Both the position numbers and the translations under genes were made by a program. A stretch of DNA of 32,064 nucleotides from Purshia tridentata (lineage: Eukaryota > Streptophyta > Magnoliopsida > Rosales > Rosaceae): contig QANT01004293.1 of assembly GCA_003254885.1 (NCBI GenBank), positions 1 to 32,064 of the forward strand. Reading direction: 5' to 3'. Under the pieces are notes generated by a model that was given only the letters and a program-made list of their open reading frames with translations, ran no database searches and was not told the DNA's origin. Shown piece after piece: positions 11,668 to 21,055 of this stretch (its first letter is position 1; the number at the start of each line of letters is the position of its first letter).

Positions 11668-12690
11668 AATCAAATATTCAGTATATATTACATGGTGTCT
11701 GTATTTCATAATATATAGTTGGAAAGAATGACACCACGTAGCTAGTGAAACAATGCTCCAGGACCACACCATCCGTACACGGACCACAAGTTTTTATATA
11801 TATACATGCACCTCAATTATGCACATAATAATACCAATCAAAGCTACCAAAGACAACAATTTCAGATTTTTTTATTATCGATCCAGAGTGATATCATGCC
11901 TATGTTTTTAATTACTTATTTGATTATAATTCCTATGATATATCACGACTAAAATGACAAACCCAAATTCAACATTTGACCCTGTATTTTCTGTCTTTTG
12001 CATGGAGCCAAATTAGAAAATAAGATTCCCCAATTCCTAGTAATCCAATCTCAAACCCAAATCACCAGTACCTCGTTATATGCATGGTTTATTCATATCA
12101 AATTTAGTTTTTCTACTTTTAGGCAAAGTGCTACTAGTGCTTTTTATCAAATTCAATTTACTTATATAAATTTAACAACTTATTATTATAATATTAGTAT
12201 AATATAATAAGAAGATAAAAAAAAGGTATGAAAAACTCTAAATTATAATAAATGCAAATCCCTCCCATGGACAAACCCAAATACCACCTAAGACAAATTA
12301 TAAATTTAAGATAAAATCTCATTATACTGGCATATATGGGCTTAATCAATTAATCTTTGCCCATCCCAGTCATCTGGCCCATCTCCTTATAAGAGTGGTC
12401 CAAAAGCTTTTTTATCCGAAAAAATCTTTTTAATACAAAATTTGTTGGGTCAGGGTCTATTATACAGTAATATTAAAACCTAAATACGACATACTGTTAG
12501 TGATTCAAGGACCACAAGCAAAAATCTGTTAATTTTTCAATATGCAGATTTTGAAATGTTATAATTATATGGGAAATTGGATATTATTATCTAGCAACTA
12601 AGCTTACGCATAATTTGTTTCATGGGAGATTAGATATAATTGAATAAGGACCTGATGACGTGCATGGAAGACAATGTTAGTTAATTGTGC
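11668..12690 (+). pseudogene. Relic ('ghost') of a duplicated gene-1 locus; P450 body missing
   Basis: 11668-12099 matches the upstream flank of gene 1 (7885-8340), and 12410-12690 matches its downstream flank (10599-10870), in the same order and orientation. In the gene 1 locus about 2.26 kb separates the two flanks and contains the P450. Here only about 310 bp (12100-12409) does, with no recognisable P450 sequence. The simplest reading is a tandem copy of the whole locus whose gene body was later deleted. Insertion of a gene between pre-existing flanks is the alternative, but less likely because the downstream flank includes the 3' transcribed end of gene 1. A 69-codon open frame at 11998-12207 overlaps the junction and has no coding character. 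Confidence 0.75.
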
Positions 12691-12733
12691 TGTGATTTTA
12701 AACTTATAAGGTACTTATAGTCAATTAATAAGG

Positions 12734-12935
12734 ACCACAAACTAATACTATAAACAAGAAGAAAGAGCCCAAATTAATAAAAGTATAGGGTGCTCTAATA
12801 TGCAACTTTCACTTCTAATTATATGTATTATTATAAGGGATATTGGCTAATTATATAGAGATTTATGGTACATAAGCTTACGTCTAATTTGTTTGAGACT
12901 AGAAATAATTGAGGGTACTACATGATCGATGACCA
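12734..12935 (+). repeat. Third, decayed copy of the gene-1 3' flank
   Basis: Landmarks appear in the same order as in the two better copies: AGGACCACAA, AATATGCA, TAATTATAT, then AAGCTTACG-CTAATTTGTTT (12874-12894; compare about 10790 and 12600), then AATTGA and GATGAC. Similarity is patchy, suggesting an older duplication or faster decay. Confidence 0.5.
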
Positions 12936-13074
12936 GAGAAAGTGACCCCCAAAATTCAATTTATTTTTACAACATGACATATTGGCTACATAATCTTTGT
13001 ATTGACGAATAAATTAATATATATGATGCGAATTTAACAATTTCTCGACTTTGATCTCCTGACTTTCTGGGTAT

Positions 13075-13082
13075 TATATAAT
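13075..13082 (+). promoter_or_regulatory. TATA-like box of gene 2
   Basis: TATATAAT lies 84 bp before the proposed ATG at 13166 (126 bp before the alternative ATG at 13208). Positional inference. Confidence 0.45.
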
Positions 13083-13165
13083 GAGTCGCAGCTGCTATTC
13101 ATTTATTAAGACAGACTTCCAAACCTTGATTTTGGATGGAATTGTAACGTATCAACTATATCTCT

Positions 13166-15001
13166 ATGGCTAATTCATTGTCAGTATTCCTACATTCAAG
13201 TACTAGTATGGTTAATTTGCATGAATATTACCTTGTTCTTCTCCTCATATTCCTAGTCTCTTACATTTTGTTCCGAACCATCTTCATCAAATCTAGAACC
13301 AACCCTCGTCTGCCTCCAAGTCCACGAGCCATACCCATCATCGGACACCTTCACCTCATTAGTCGAATACCTCACCAAGGATTTTACAAGCTTTCAAACC
13401 GCTATGGACCTATAATTCATCTCTTCTTCGGCTCCAAACTTAGTGTGGTAGTTTCCTCAGCAGAAATTGCTCGAGAATTCCTCAAAACACATGAATCATC
13501 TTTCTTGAACCGCCCACAGACGGCTAACCTAGACTACCTCACTTATGGCTCAGCCGACTTAGCCATGGCACCGTATGGACCCTATTGGAAATTCATTAAG
13601 AAACTCTGTATGACTAAACTCCTTGGGGGTCCAATACTAGACCAGCACATACAAATTAGGCATGAAGAGGTCAAGCGGTTTTTACAGTTGATGCTAAACA
13701 AAGCTCATAATGGGGAAGAAGTAGATGTTGGGGCACAGTTTGTACGGCTAACCAATAATATCATATCGTTGTTGGCACTCAAACGGCGGTGTTCAGACGA
13801 TGACAATGAAGCCGACGAGGTGAAGGAGGTGGTGGGAGAGATGTGTCATCTTGCTGGGAGGATGAATTTTTCTGATTTGTTTTGGTTTTGTAAGAATTTG
13901 GACTTGCAAGGATATAGGAAAAGGCTTAAAGATGTGCGTGATCGATACGACAATATCATGGGAAAAATTATGGAGGAGCATCAAGAGGCAAGGACGGTGA
14001 GGAAGAAGGAAAGGGTTGGTGATGATGAAAAGGGGAATTTACTTGATATTCTGCTTGATATTTTTGAAGATGAAGGCTCAGAGATCAAATTGACCAGAGA
14101 AAACATAAACGCCTTTGTCATGGTAAACATTTTTTTAATTACGACCTTGCACATATAATCTATCATGGTACTTCAAAATAATTTGTTCATTGCCTAAAGA
14201 CTGACTAAGGTATTTTAGGTCATTTTTCATTTAATTTGGCCGGTCTTTAATTATATATATTTTCAATTCTATCAGCCATATCAGTATAATTGACAGAATA
14301 TGCACTATGACACAGGAAAACTAGCTAACATGTAACTTCTGAATTTGTAGAATATGTTTGGTGCTGGTACAGACACATCATCAAACACAATAGAATGGGG
14401 ACTATCTGAGCTAATCAACCATCCATATGCGATGGAAAAAGCACAGAAAGAAATTGATTCTGTAGTGGGAAAGAGCAGATTGGTAAGAGAATCTGATATT
14501 CCCAGCCTTCCCTACCTCCAGGCCATAGTAAAGGAAACATTGAGGCTTCACCCTGCTGGCCCATTGATTGTGAGGGAGAGTACTGAAGATTGCACCGTCA
14601 ATGGCTATGATATTCCAGCAAAGACAAGGCTCTTTGTGAATCTATGGGCCATTAATAGGGACCCAAACCACTGGGACAACCCCCTTGAGTTCCAGCCAGA
14701 GAGGTTTGTTACTGAGGAGTTTATTAGTGGTAAGAGCACAATGGATGTGAGGGGGCATAATTTTGAGTATATGCCATTTGGGAATGGAAGAAGAAGTTGC
14801 CCTGGAGCTAGTTTGGCTCTTAGGGTTGTGCCCACAACACTGGCTGCTATAATTCAGTGCTTTGATTGGAAGGTTGGGGGTGGAGAGATTAATGGTATTG
14901 TGAACATGGAAGAGGCACCTGGTGTATCACTTCCAAAGGCTCATTCCTTGGTTTGTGTCCCTGTGGCCAGGCTTAGCCCATTTCCATCGATGTCTGATTA
15001 A
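13166..15001 (+). CDS. Cytochrome P450, divergent CYP93 (CYP93B-like), gene 2
   Basis: Exons 13166-14122 and 14351-15001, with a phase-0 GT-AG intron, give 535 aa. An in-frame Met at codon 15 (13208) would give a 521-aa protein, closer to the family norm, so the true start is uncertain. The hydrophobic anchor is at about 21-38 and the hinge LPPSP at 49-53. Other motifs are the I-helix AGTDTS (324-329), K-helix ETLR (381-384), QPERF and the haem loop [10 protein letters not shown] with Cys469. The block [23 protein letters not shown] and the C-terminal [19 protein letters not shown] place it with the CYP93 family and near gene 3. Several positions conserved in flavone synthases are changed, for example [10 protein letters not shown] where gene 3 has [10 protein letters not shown], and CMTKLL for CMSELL. 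It is probably an ER mono-oxygenase on a flavonoid-like substrate, but FNSII activity cannot be assumed. Confidence 0.9.
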
Positions 15002-15283
15002 TTATGAGATAATTTGGGAAAATTAAGCACTCTGTCAATTAATCCTACTTAATTTCTATGTACTACTTTCAATAATTACTACATAAGATCGACTCTCTTA
15101 TGTTGGCGTGAGTTTTGTATGGATATATGGTCAACTATGTAATTAAAGCACAATCCCTGTAATTGTGTTTGCTTAGTTTTCTCCTGTAAACTTGTAACAG
15201 CTACTGTATATACTTTTGTGGTCTTGAATGAAATATACTGTATAACATCTTCTGCATAACGTACGTACATGAATGGTTATGAA
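15002..15283 (+). other. 3' region of gene 2
   Basis: Probable 3' untranslated region; AATGAAA near 15227 is a possible poly(A) signal variant. The first 110 bp or so are duplicated at 19189-19300. Confidence 0.5.
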
Positions 15284-15289
15284 TATATA

Positions 15290-15531
15290 TATATATATAG
15301 GGATTTTCTCAACTGTGGACGTCTGCAAATTTTAAAGTTTGCGGATGCGGGCAAGGTGGACAAAGGCGGACAAAGGGTGGACAATGTGTTGACACAGATG
15401 ATGTGTTTGCAACAAGTTCTGATGTATTTTGCAATTTTGTATCCACACATTGTCCACCTAATATCCATCTTTTGTCTGCGTCTACAAACTTTAAAATTTA
15501 CGGGCATCCTCTCCAGAGAAGGACTATATAT
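15290..15531. mobile_element. MITE-like element B (terminal inverted repeats of about 50 bp)
   Basis: The left arm (TATATAGGGATTTTCTCAAC, then TGTGGACGTCTGCAAATTTT) matches the reverse complement of the right arm, sharing AAATTTTAAAGTTTG exactly. Inside, the words GGTGGACAATGTGT occur in both orientations, so the element is almost palindromic. As a result both strands carry similar open frames, neither of them a gene. The terminal sequence is related to element A at 3611-3793. It lies about 290 bp after the gene 2 stop codon. Confidence 0.75.
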
Positions 15532-15536
15532 ACATA

Positions 15537-16027
15537 TTTATCTGATATTGGAAATGTCAAATTTTGCTTCTAGGCACTACATTTGAAGAATATTGTATAT
15601 GTCGTTCTATATCCACCATGCACACAACCACTCATCTTAGTGTTTGTGCAAGCAATGGTGTTCATTGCAAAACGTACACATATGGATTGGGGCAGTCCTC
15701 TGCAGACATTTTTATTGATACAAAGTTACAAACAGTCATGGCTGCAACAAAATAAAGCCGGATATTATACAAACAGACTCAGCACACGTTAAGATTAAAT
15801 GAGCCAATAGAAGTGCATAATACGGGAAAATGTAATTAAGCTAGTTAACAAAAAATATAATGAAATTGGGAAGCATATATATATATATATGCAGGTACCC
15901 TTCACAAGAATGATGGAGAAATGAATACAAGGAGCTAGCAAAAATGGAGTACAGAAAAGATGGTCGTTCAGTACGTTGACATTTTTGAAGGGCGAGCCAC
16001 TTTTGAAGGATCAAATTATTCTTGGCA
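15537..16027. other. Intergenic region
   Basis: Overlapping 63- and 69-codon + frames (15564-15792) show no recognisable domain. No supported gene. Confidence 0.5.
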
Positions 16028-16334
16028 GGGCCTATTTGGTTTGCGGAATTAATTTCCTATCAATGCAATTCCTATTTCTTTTTTAGGAGAAAGAGATTAC
16101 ATTCCTTTGTTTGGTAATGTTGGAAAATTAAACAAATAATTCTCTTTTTATTTCTATTTCCTTATTTGGTTTGTGTAGGAATAGGAAATTCCAGTAAGGG
16201 TTTAATTTTCCCCCCGTTAAGGAAAATCATTTCCTTTGGACAAGGATATTATTTTTCTTCCATGTACTTACCAAACATAAAAATGTAATTGATTTTCCAT
16301 TCTTAAGCTTTCAAAACTTAAACCAAACGGATCC
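16028..16334. mobile_element. MITE family C, copy 1
   Basis: The termini GGGCCTATTTGGTTT (left) and the complement GGATCCGTTTGGTTTAAG (right) are inverted repeats. The interior shares GATTACATTCC-TGTTT-GTAAT, TTTGGTTTGTGTAGGAA and TTTTCCCCCC with the element at 31301-31763, in the same order. No coding capacity. No target-site duplication could be read with confidence. Confidence 0.75.
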
Positions 16335-17479
16335 TCAATGTTCACTCTGATGAAGTACTTCTGTGCTTAAGGGTGGGTGGTTGATATCATCAAGTGTCTT
16401 GATTTTTACAGCTCATTTGAATTTAAATTGATTTAAAAGAAGTTCCCATTTAATTTGTTGATTACTAGATGCTGACATAACTGAAAAATTGGATTTCAAA
16501 TATCTAAGGTTATATTAGAAAACCATTTTTTACAAGGATTGTAATTAATCTAATAAACAGTAAATAAAAATACAGTTGCAATTAAGGCCAAATAGAGATT
16601 TTCGACAAATAACTTCATGGAATGCGAGTGATATAAGGCTATTTCAGTCTCACACGTACATACGTAGTACTTTACGCTAACACAAAACATGCATAAATAA
16701 TAGTCGACAAACGATTCACCAAAGGTTTTGCATGTGAACTAATTAATAATACTTGTTCAAAATATCGTTGGTCTACCAACGGTATTTGACCAACGGTATT
16801 TTAAACAAGCTAGCACTACTTTTTTCCTTTATAAGTTGAGTTGAACATGATAAAATGAGATATTGATGAAGCTACACGATATAATTAATATTGCTCTTAA
16901 TGTCTTGGTGTTAGAAGAGTACTATACGTACTCATCTCCCGGGGGCTTACTTGGGTTATATCGATCTAGGCCACTTAAGTAGGTCATACTATATATATAT
17001 ATATAATCTGGTAATCCCTCCACGAATCGGTCGAATCGGGCTGCATCTTCTCTTGTTTACAATGTCTCTTCCATCAAACCCTTCTTCTTCTTTTCATTCT
17101 GATACCAAAGGGAGAGATCACAAGCATCCAATTTTCATTGTCAAGCATCTTTACCCCATGAGGTTTGTACGGAGGTGGACAAAAAGACACCATTTTGACT
17201 TGATGCAGTCCACCTCACCTGCCCATCAGTAGAGCTTCCTCCCAAGGGCTTCAGAGCTGCACCACCTGGATGCTTCCTGATGCATGGAGAACAGAGAGAG
17301 TAATTAGTGGCAGAGAAGGAATCATACAAAGAATATTCCCTCTGTTTTCTTTTCTTCAGCAACTCTGACTACGTTAAAACTAAATCAACAAAAACAATCA
17401 TAATTTGTCAAGCACAAATATGTGATCAATAAGAAAAAGAAAACAAAACAAAACTAGAAACCACACAGCAGTAGGAGAA
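16335..17479. other. Intergenic region with a 22-bp hairpin
   Basis: A strong inverted repeat lies at 16752-16773 / 16788-16809 (CTTGTT-AAAATA-CGTTGGTC, two mismatches, 14-nt loop). The stretch 17060-17360 looks more gene-like in composition, and minus-strand splice-like signals are present (for example GGGCAG followed by GTGAGG near 17226), but no product can be recognised. It might hold downstream exons of the small minus-strand gene whose first exon is at 17491-17616. Confidence 0.4.
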
Positions 17480-17490
17480 AAAAGAGTTGA

Positions 17491-17616
17491 CTAAGAGAAC
17501 ATACAGTGTTCTGGTAAATCATTGATGCGATAAGATTTCGATAAGTTTTGAGCCAACAATCGTTCTTTGACTCTCTTTCTATTTGAAAAACTGATGATGG
17601 AGGTGTTTTCCTCCAT
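17491..17616 (-). CDS. Short conserved ORF / first exon of an unidentified small gene, copy 1
   Basis: The minus-strand ATG at 17616 opens 41 codons (MEENTSIISFSNRKRVKERL at the N-terminus) to a TAG at 17493-17491. A second copy at 20534 aligns from Met through DLPE without any indel, and several differences are synonymous (Thr ACC/ACA, Ser TCC/TCA, Ile ATC/ATT). The surrounding sequence of the two blocks does have indels, which suggests the frame was under selection. A donor-like GTATGT just after DLPEH suggests splicing, so the TAG may lie in an intron. A TATA box stands about 200 bp upstream at 17827-17820. The stretch is basic (SNRKRVK) with no domain I recognise. It could be functional, a pseudogene, or part of a longer gene. 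Confidence 0.4.
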   Translation of the reverse strand: MEENTSIISFSNRKRVKERLLAQNLSKSYRINDLPEHCMFS

Positions 17617-17819
17617 TGTTTTCAAACACAGTGCCCCTACAACCCCTAATACAAAATTGTGGAGAAGAGAGAGCCCTAGAAATCAAAAAAGATAATTTAT
17701 TGCAAAATGATCCCTATCACAGGAGAAAAGAGAAAAAACCATAGTAAAAAAATTGATCTACTATAAGATCTAGAAAGGATTTCTATGAAGGATGACAAGG
17801 GTTGTCGCCCGTAGGTCCC

Positions 17820-17827
17820 TATTTATA
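17820..17827 (-). promoter_or_regulatory. Minus-strand TATA box, copy 1
   Basis: On the minus strand it reads TATAAATAGGGAC, a textbook plant TATA context, and it is conserved in copy 2 at 20710-20717. It lies about 200 bp before the conserved ATG at 17616. Confidence 0.6.
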
Positions 17828-18115
17828 ACATTTGTGATGAATTCCATTGTGTTGGCATAGCATACTGGCATTGCCCGTACCATAGCAGCTAGACAGATTT
17901 TACCTATTAGTTTCCATGTAAAGTTGAATTTAAATGGTAAGAAATCCAAAATGTATAAAATCATATCAATTTTTATTTAGAAAAATAGTTAAGTTATTGC
18001 CTTGATTATACATATGTATTTTTTTTTTTAAATTAAGTAGTATAATAACACGCGTCTAGATTTATCAATATTTTGTTATATTTTCAAAAAATCGTTGATT
18101 GTTGTTAGCATGCGC

Positions 18116-18530
18116 GCACATACTTATATGACGATTCAAGTGAAAACCCTAAAACACACACATACACACACTTTGGAATCCACCAAAGAATTTGAGAGAA
18201 ATCTCTCATTTTCTAATTTATAAAATAGAATAATCATCTACAAAATCTCAAAGTTGGCTTAAATAGGTTTTACAAGCCCTAACTTGACTAGGAATGAAAA
18301 AATAAAATAGTAAAAATCGGCTGAAACTTAAAAGCTCTTTTTGAGGCTCGAAACGACCTCAAAAGACCAAAGTTGGAATCGTGGCGCGATTCTCTTTGAT
18401 TTGATATATAAATCGACTATATTCGGCCTCAAAAGTAAAATCTAGTATAAATAATTTTCCTCTTTTTCGACGTTCAAGTCTTTTCTCAAATTGGAACGCC
18501 AAACGATCTACATCATTATATCACAAATTT
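18116..18530. mobile_element. Possible LTR-retrotransposon fragment
   Basis: The stretch with GAGGCTCGAAACGACCTCAA and AATTGGAACGCCAAACGATC is different in composition from the surrounding AT-rich DNA and resembles plant LTR sequence in general character. No intact LTR boundary, primer-binding site or polyprotein frame is visible, so the call is tentative. Confidence 0.3.
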
Positions 18531-18839
18531 ATTGATAACATTATTTCAACAATTCGTTATTATTTCTAGCTAGTTTTAATTTGGTCATTTTTCACTTTTA
18601 TTTCGTAGTTTCAATTTTCTCAATTATAATGTTGTTGCAATTAATTAAGGCCAAATAAGGATTCTTGCCAAATTATTTCACATAGTATCAACGTGCATGG
18701 CGTCTACGTCTAGAGCTATATTTTTGTCTTGCATATAGATATGTACGTACGTAGCTAGCGTATATGTTTTACGTATCCATCTTTGTTTTCATGTTACTTG
18801 TTAGGTAACACGAAAGTATTAGTTTTAATGTTTAGACCT

Positions 18840-19188
18840 CCGCGAAAGATTGAAATATCCTCCCAAGTTTGGCAATGAGCTTTTTTGGGCATTTGGAGTA
18901 TTTTAGGCCCTTAAAACAGTATTTAAAGTTTCGGATTATTTTATTTATTTTCGTCTTTATTTTATTTTGGTTTGTTATAGTCCGTGAGCTTTATTTATGT
19001 GGTCTTTTTGCTTTAAGGTTGCAGAAAACGTACTTAAGGATTTTTCTAAGTTGTTTAGAGGATTTTTCATAATTATATTTTGAAAACCTTAATTTGAGTT
19101 TTCTCTCAAACTTTTTTGGTGGACTTCAGAATTCTTTGCTGGGATTACGCTAGTAATTCTTTTGGTGAATTTTGCTGCATCACATGCA
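18840..19188 (+). mobile_element. Possible LTR fragment next to the P450 relic
   Basis: T-rich sequence with a 67-codon frame at 18869-19072 and the phrase GCTGGGATTACGCTAGTAAT near its end, reminiscent of the leader/LTR region of plant copia-type elements. It ends where similarity to the gene 2 3' end begins, so an insertion here may have removed the rest of that copy. No coding domains are visible. Confidence 0.35.
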
Positions 19189-19300
19189 TAGTCCATTTCC
19201 ATCAATCTGATTAATTTCACATTAATTTGGGAAACTTAAGCACTCCGAAACTTTATCCAATTTATTTTCTATGCATTACTCTCAATAATTAGTACATGTT
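19189..19300 (+). pseudogene. Relic of a gene-2-like P450: last codons and 3' UTR only
   Basis: GTCCATTTCCATC-ATCTGATTAAT at 19191 matches the final codons of gene 2 (SPFPSMSD, from about 14976). The similarity continues into the 3' UTR: AATTTGGGAAA-TTAAGCACTC, TTAATTT-TTTCTATG, ACT-TCAATAATTA-TACAT. Nothing upstream of 19189 matches a P450, so the body of this copy is gone. It indicates a second copy of the gene 2 locus once stood here. Confidence 0.7.
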
Positions 19301-19907
19301 ATTACCAAAATAATAGTGTATAAAAAAGAATGAGCGTTACACCGGTTGACTCATCAAAATCTAAACAATAACAAAGGTTATCCACTATCCATATGAACAA
19401 TACAGATTGCAAATTGGAGATCTATATGCCTATTGATCTTTACAATAGAAGCAAAGGGGATAATTAAACCCCCAAACTTTACAATTAACCAATAGATACT
19501 AGCTAGAATACATATGCACATTACAAAACTTAATAATTGGGTCTGTGAAAGCACTATATGCGCCACAGAATCACAGAAAATTTTCAATCTCCGGCTATGA
19601 CATCCATTATGCAGAAGCTAGCTTCCTCGTCTCTGAGAATGAAACATTTCGATCAGCTACATCAGAATTCAAGCTGTCGATCCTCCATTCATGTGGTTTT
19701 CTATCATCCAGCACACTGTCATGCATAGACATGCCAAACATCAATGAGTAACAAAATACTTGAAAGTATTAATTAATAAATTATTAATACAAAAGAAAAT
19801 AAGATGCATACACACATAATCCATATCTCGATCGATGACAATGAGACTGAAACTGAAACTAACTGCAAATGAATGAGTCCAACATATATACCACCATCTT
19901 GATTAAA
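19301..19907. other. Intergenic, with a coding-like minus-strand stretch
   Basis: At about 19743-19609 on the minus strand an open stretch (starting MFGMSMHDSVLDDRK, ending TRKLASA-stop) has protein-like composition. It could be a terminal exon of the gene modelled at 19908-20534 or of another lost gene. The opposite strand is also open (19545-19751), so the strand is not certain. Confidence 0.3.
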
Positions 19908-20534
19908 TCACGAACGCGAGCTCTGTGAGACCTCTGGATCGGAATATCCAGACAGTGAAGAAAGTGAAGATGGGTGAAGGCTCGAAACAAACCTCACATC
20001 ATCCATCCTGCTGGTTACACCCATCCTTCTGGGACAACGCAACTCAGATGGCCTTCAAATCAACTATAAGAAAAATAAAAATAAACAAATAAAATATATT
20101 AGCTTGCTGGTCAGAGAGCTGTATATATATATAACGATGAGCTTTATACGGAAAGTACCACGTCTGATTTTCCATCCCAATCCAGTTCGGTCCCATTCCT
20201 GGCCCAAATTGTGTCCCAAAATTCTATGATCTGCATACAGAGATTCACACTACATATCAAACTAGTGAGAAATATTCATATAAATATGAATACATATGCC
20301 AAAATCATAATTCCTGAAATACTAAGTTAAAAATTAAGCAAGAAAAAACATGTAAAATACACAAACAAGAGAAAAAAAATAGAGCAGAGAAAGAAAATAT
20401 ACTTTGTGGGTGGACACAATGATTTGTTCTGGTAAATCATTGATTCGATGAAATTTCAAAAGGCTTTGTAGTAACAGCTGTTTTTTGACTCTCTTTCTAT
20501 TTGAAAATCTAAGAATTGATGTGTTTTCCTCCAT
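19908..20534 (-). CDS. Unidentified small gene, copy 2 (tentative three-exon model)
   Basis: Exon 1, 20534-20403 (MEENTSILRFSNRKRVKKQL onward, 44 aa), ends at an AAA|GTATAT donor. Exon 2, 20230-20159, lies between ATGCAG and GTACTT and encodes IIEFWDTIWARNGTELDWDG and four more residues (24 aa). Exon 3, 20042-19908, follows GAG and runs to TGA; it is serine-rich (VSSLHPSSLSSLSGYSDPE). All junctions are phase 0 and the sum is 112 aa. Exon 1 is conserved with copy 1 at 17616. The exon 3 acceptor is the weakest choice: a better pyrimidine tract ends at TTATAG about 26 bp earlier but leads to an early stop. No known domain is recognised. The gene is convergent with the P450 genes. It may be a real small protein gene or a decaying one. 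Confidence 0.35.
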
Positions 20535-21055
20535 TATATTTTGACACACTTTCTACCCCTATAATTTGGAATTCGATCAAGCAGAGAAGAGAGATTTAGA
20601 TTTCAAAAATGATAATGTTCATGACAACCCTAAGGAGAAAAGCGATTAACATAAGAACATAAAAGGTTTCGATATATGAAGGACGACAAGAACTATAGTC
20701 TTACGTCCCTATTTATAATGTTGTAATTAATGAGTACCGGGCTGTACATGTTGGCATACCACACTGGCAGTGTCCATATCCATTGAACGAAAAGTTTCAC
20801 CTAACAATTTCCATATAAATTAAGTGGCAAATATACAATGCATGAAAACTTCATATCGAAACAAACTTAGAAAAGTGATTATTTTATTTCTATAACTATG
20901 ATTTTCGTTTAAGGACATTTTCTTTATAAAAAATTTAATATATAGTAACGCTTAGCTTCGTCAATATTCTTTTTACGTATATATTATGTTGAACTCAACT
21001 TTAAAAGAAAAAAAGTATTACTTGTTCAAAAAACGGTTAGTCGTTAGTCCGTCTT
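20395..21055 (-). repeat. Duplicated block with minus-strand promoter, copy 2
   Basis: Direct repeat partner of 17480-18115, about 2.9 kb further on. It contains the conserved ATG at 20534 and the TATA box at 20710-20717. Similarity fades near 21055 after a CAAAAAACGGTTAGTCGTTAG segment that corresponds to CAAAAAATCGTTGATTGTTG near 18090. Confidence 0.8.
20710..20717 (-). promoter_or_regulatory. Minus-strand TATA box, copy 2
   Basis: TATAAATAGGGAC on the minus strand, 176 bp before the ATG at 20534 and conserved with 17827-17820. Confidence 0.6.

Larger units (their letters stand above)
17480..18115 (-). repeat. Duplicated block with minus-strand promoter, copy 1
   Basis: Matches 20395-21055 in the same orientation, with moderate divergence and many small indels outside the short ORF. 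Shared landmarks are TTCTGGTAAATCATTGAT, TTTGACTCTCTTTCTATTTG, GTGTTTTCCTCCATT, ACGTCCCTATTTATAA-like sequence, TTGGCATA-CA-ACTGGCA and TTTCCAT-TAAA. Confidence 0.8.

Noticed and set aside
15269..15586. Open frames on both strands of 76 and 105 codons
   Set aside because: They arise from the palindromic MITE at 15290-15531; the two strands encode similar peptides because the element is an inverted repeat.
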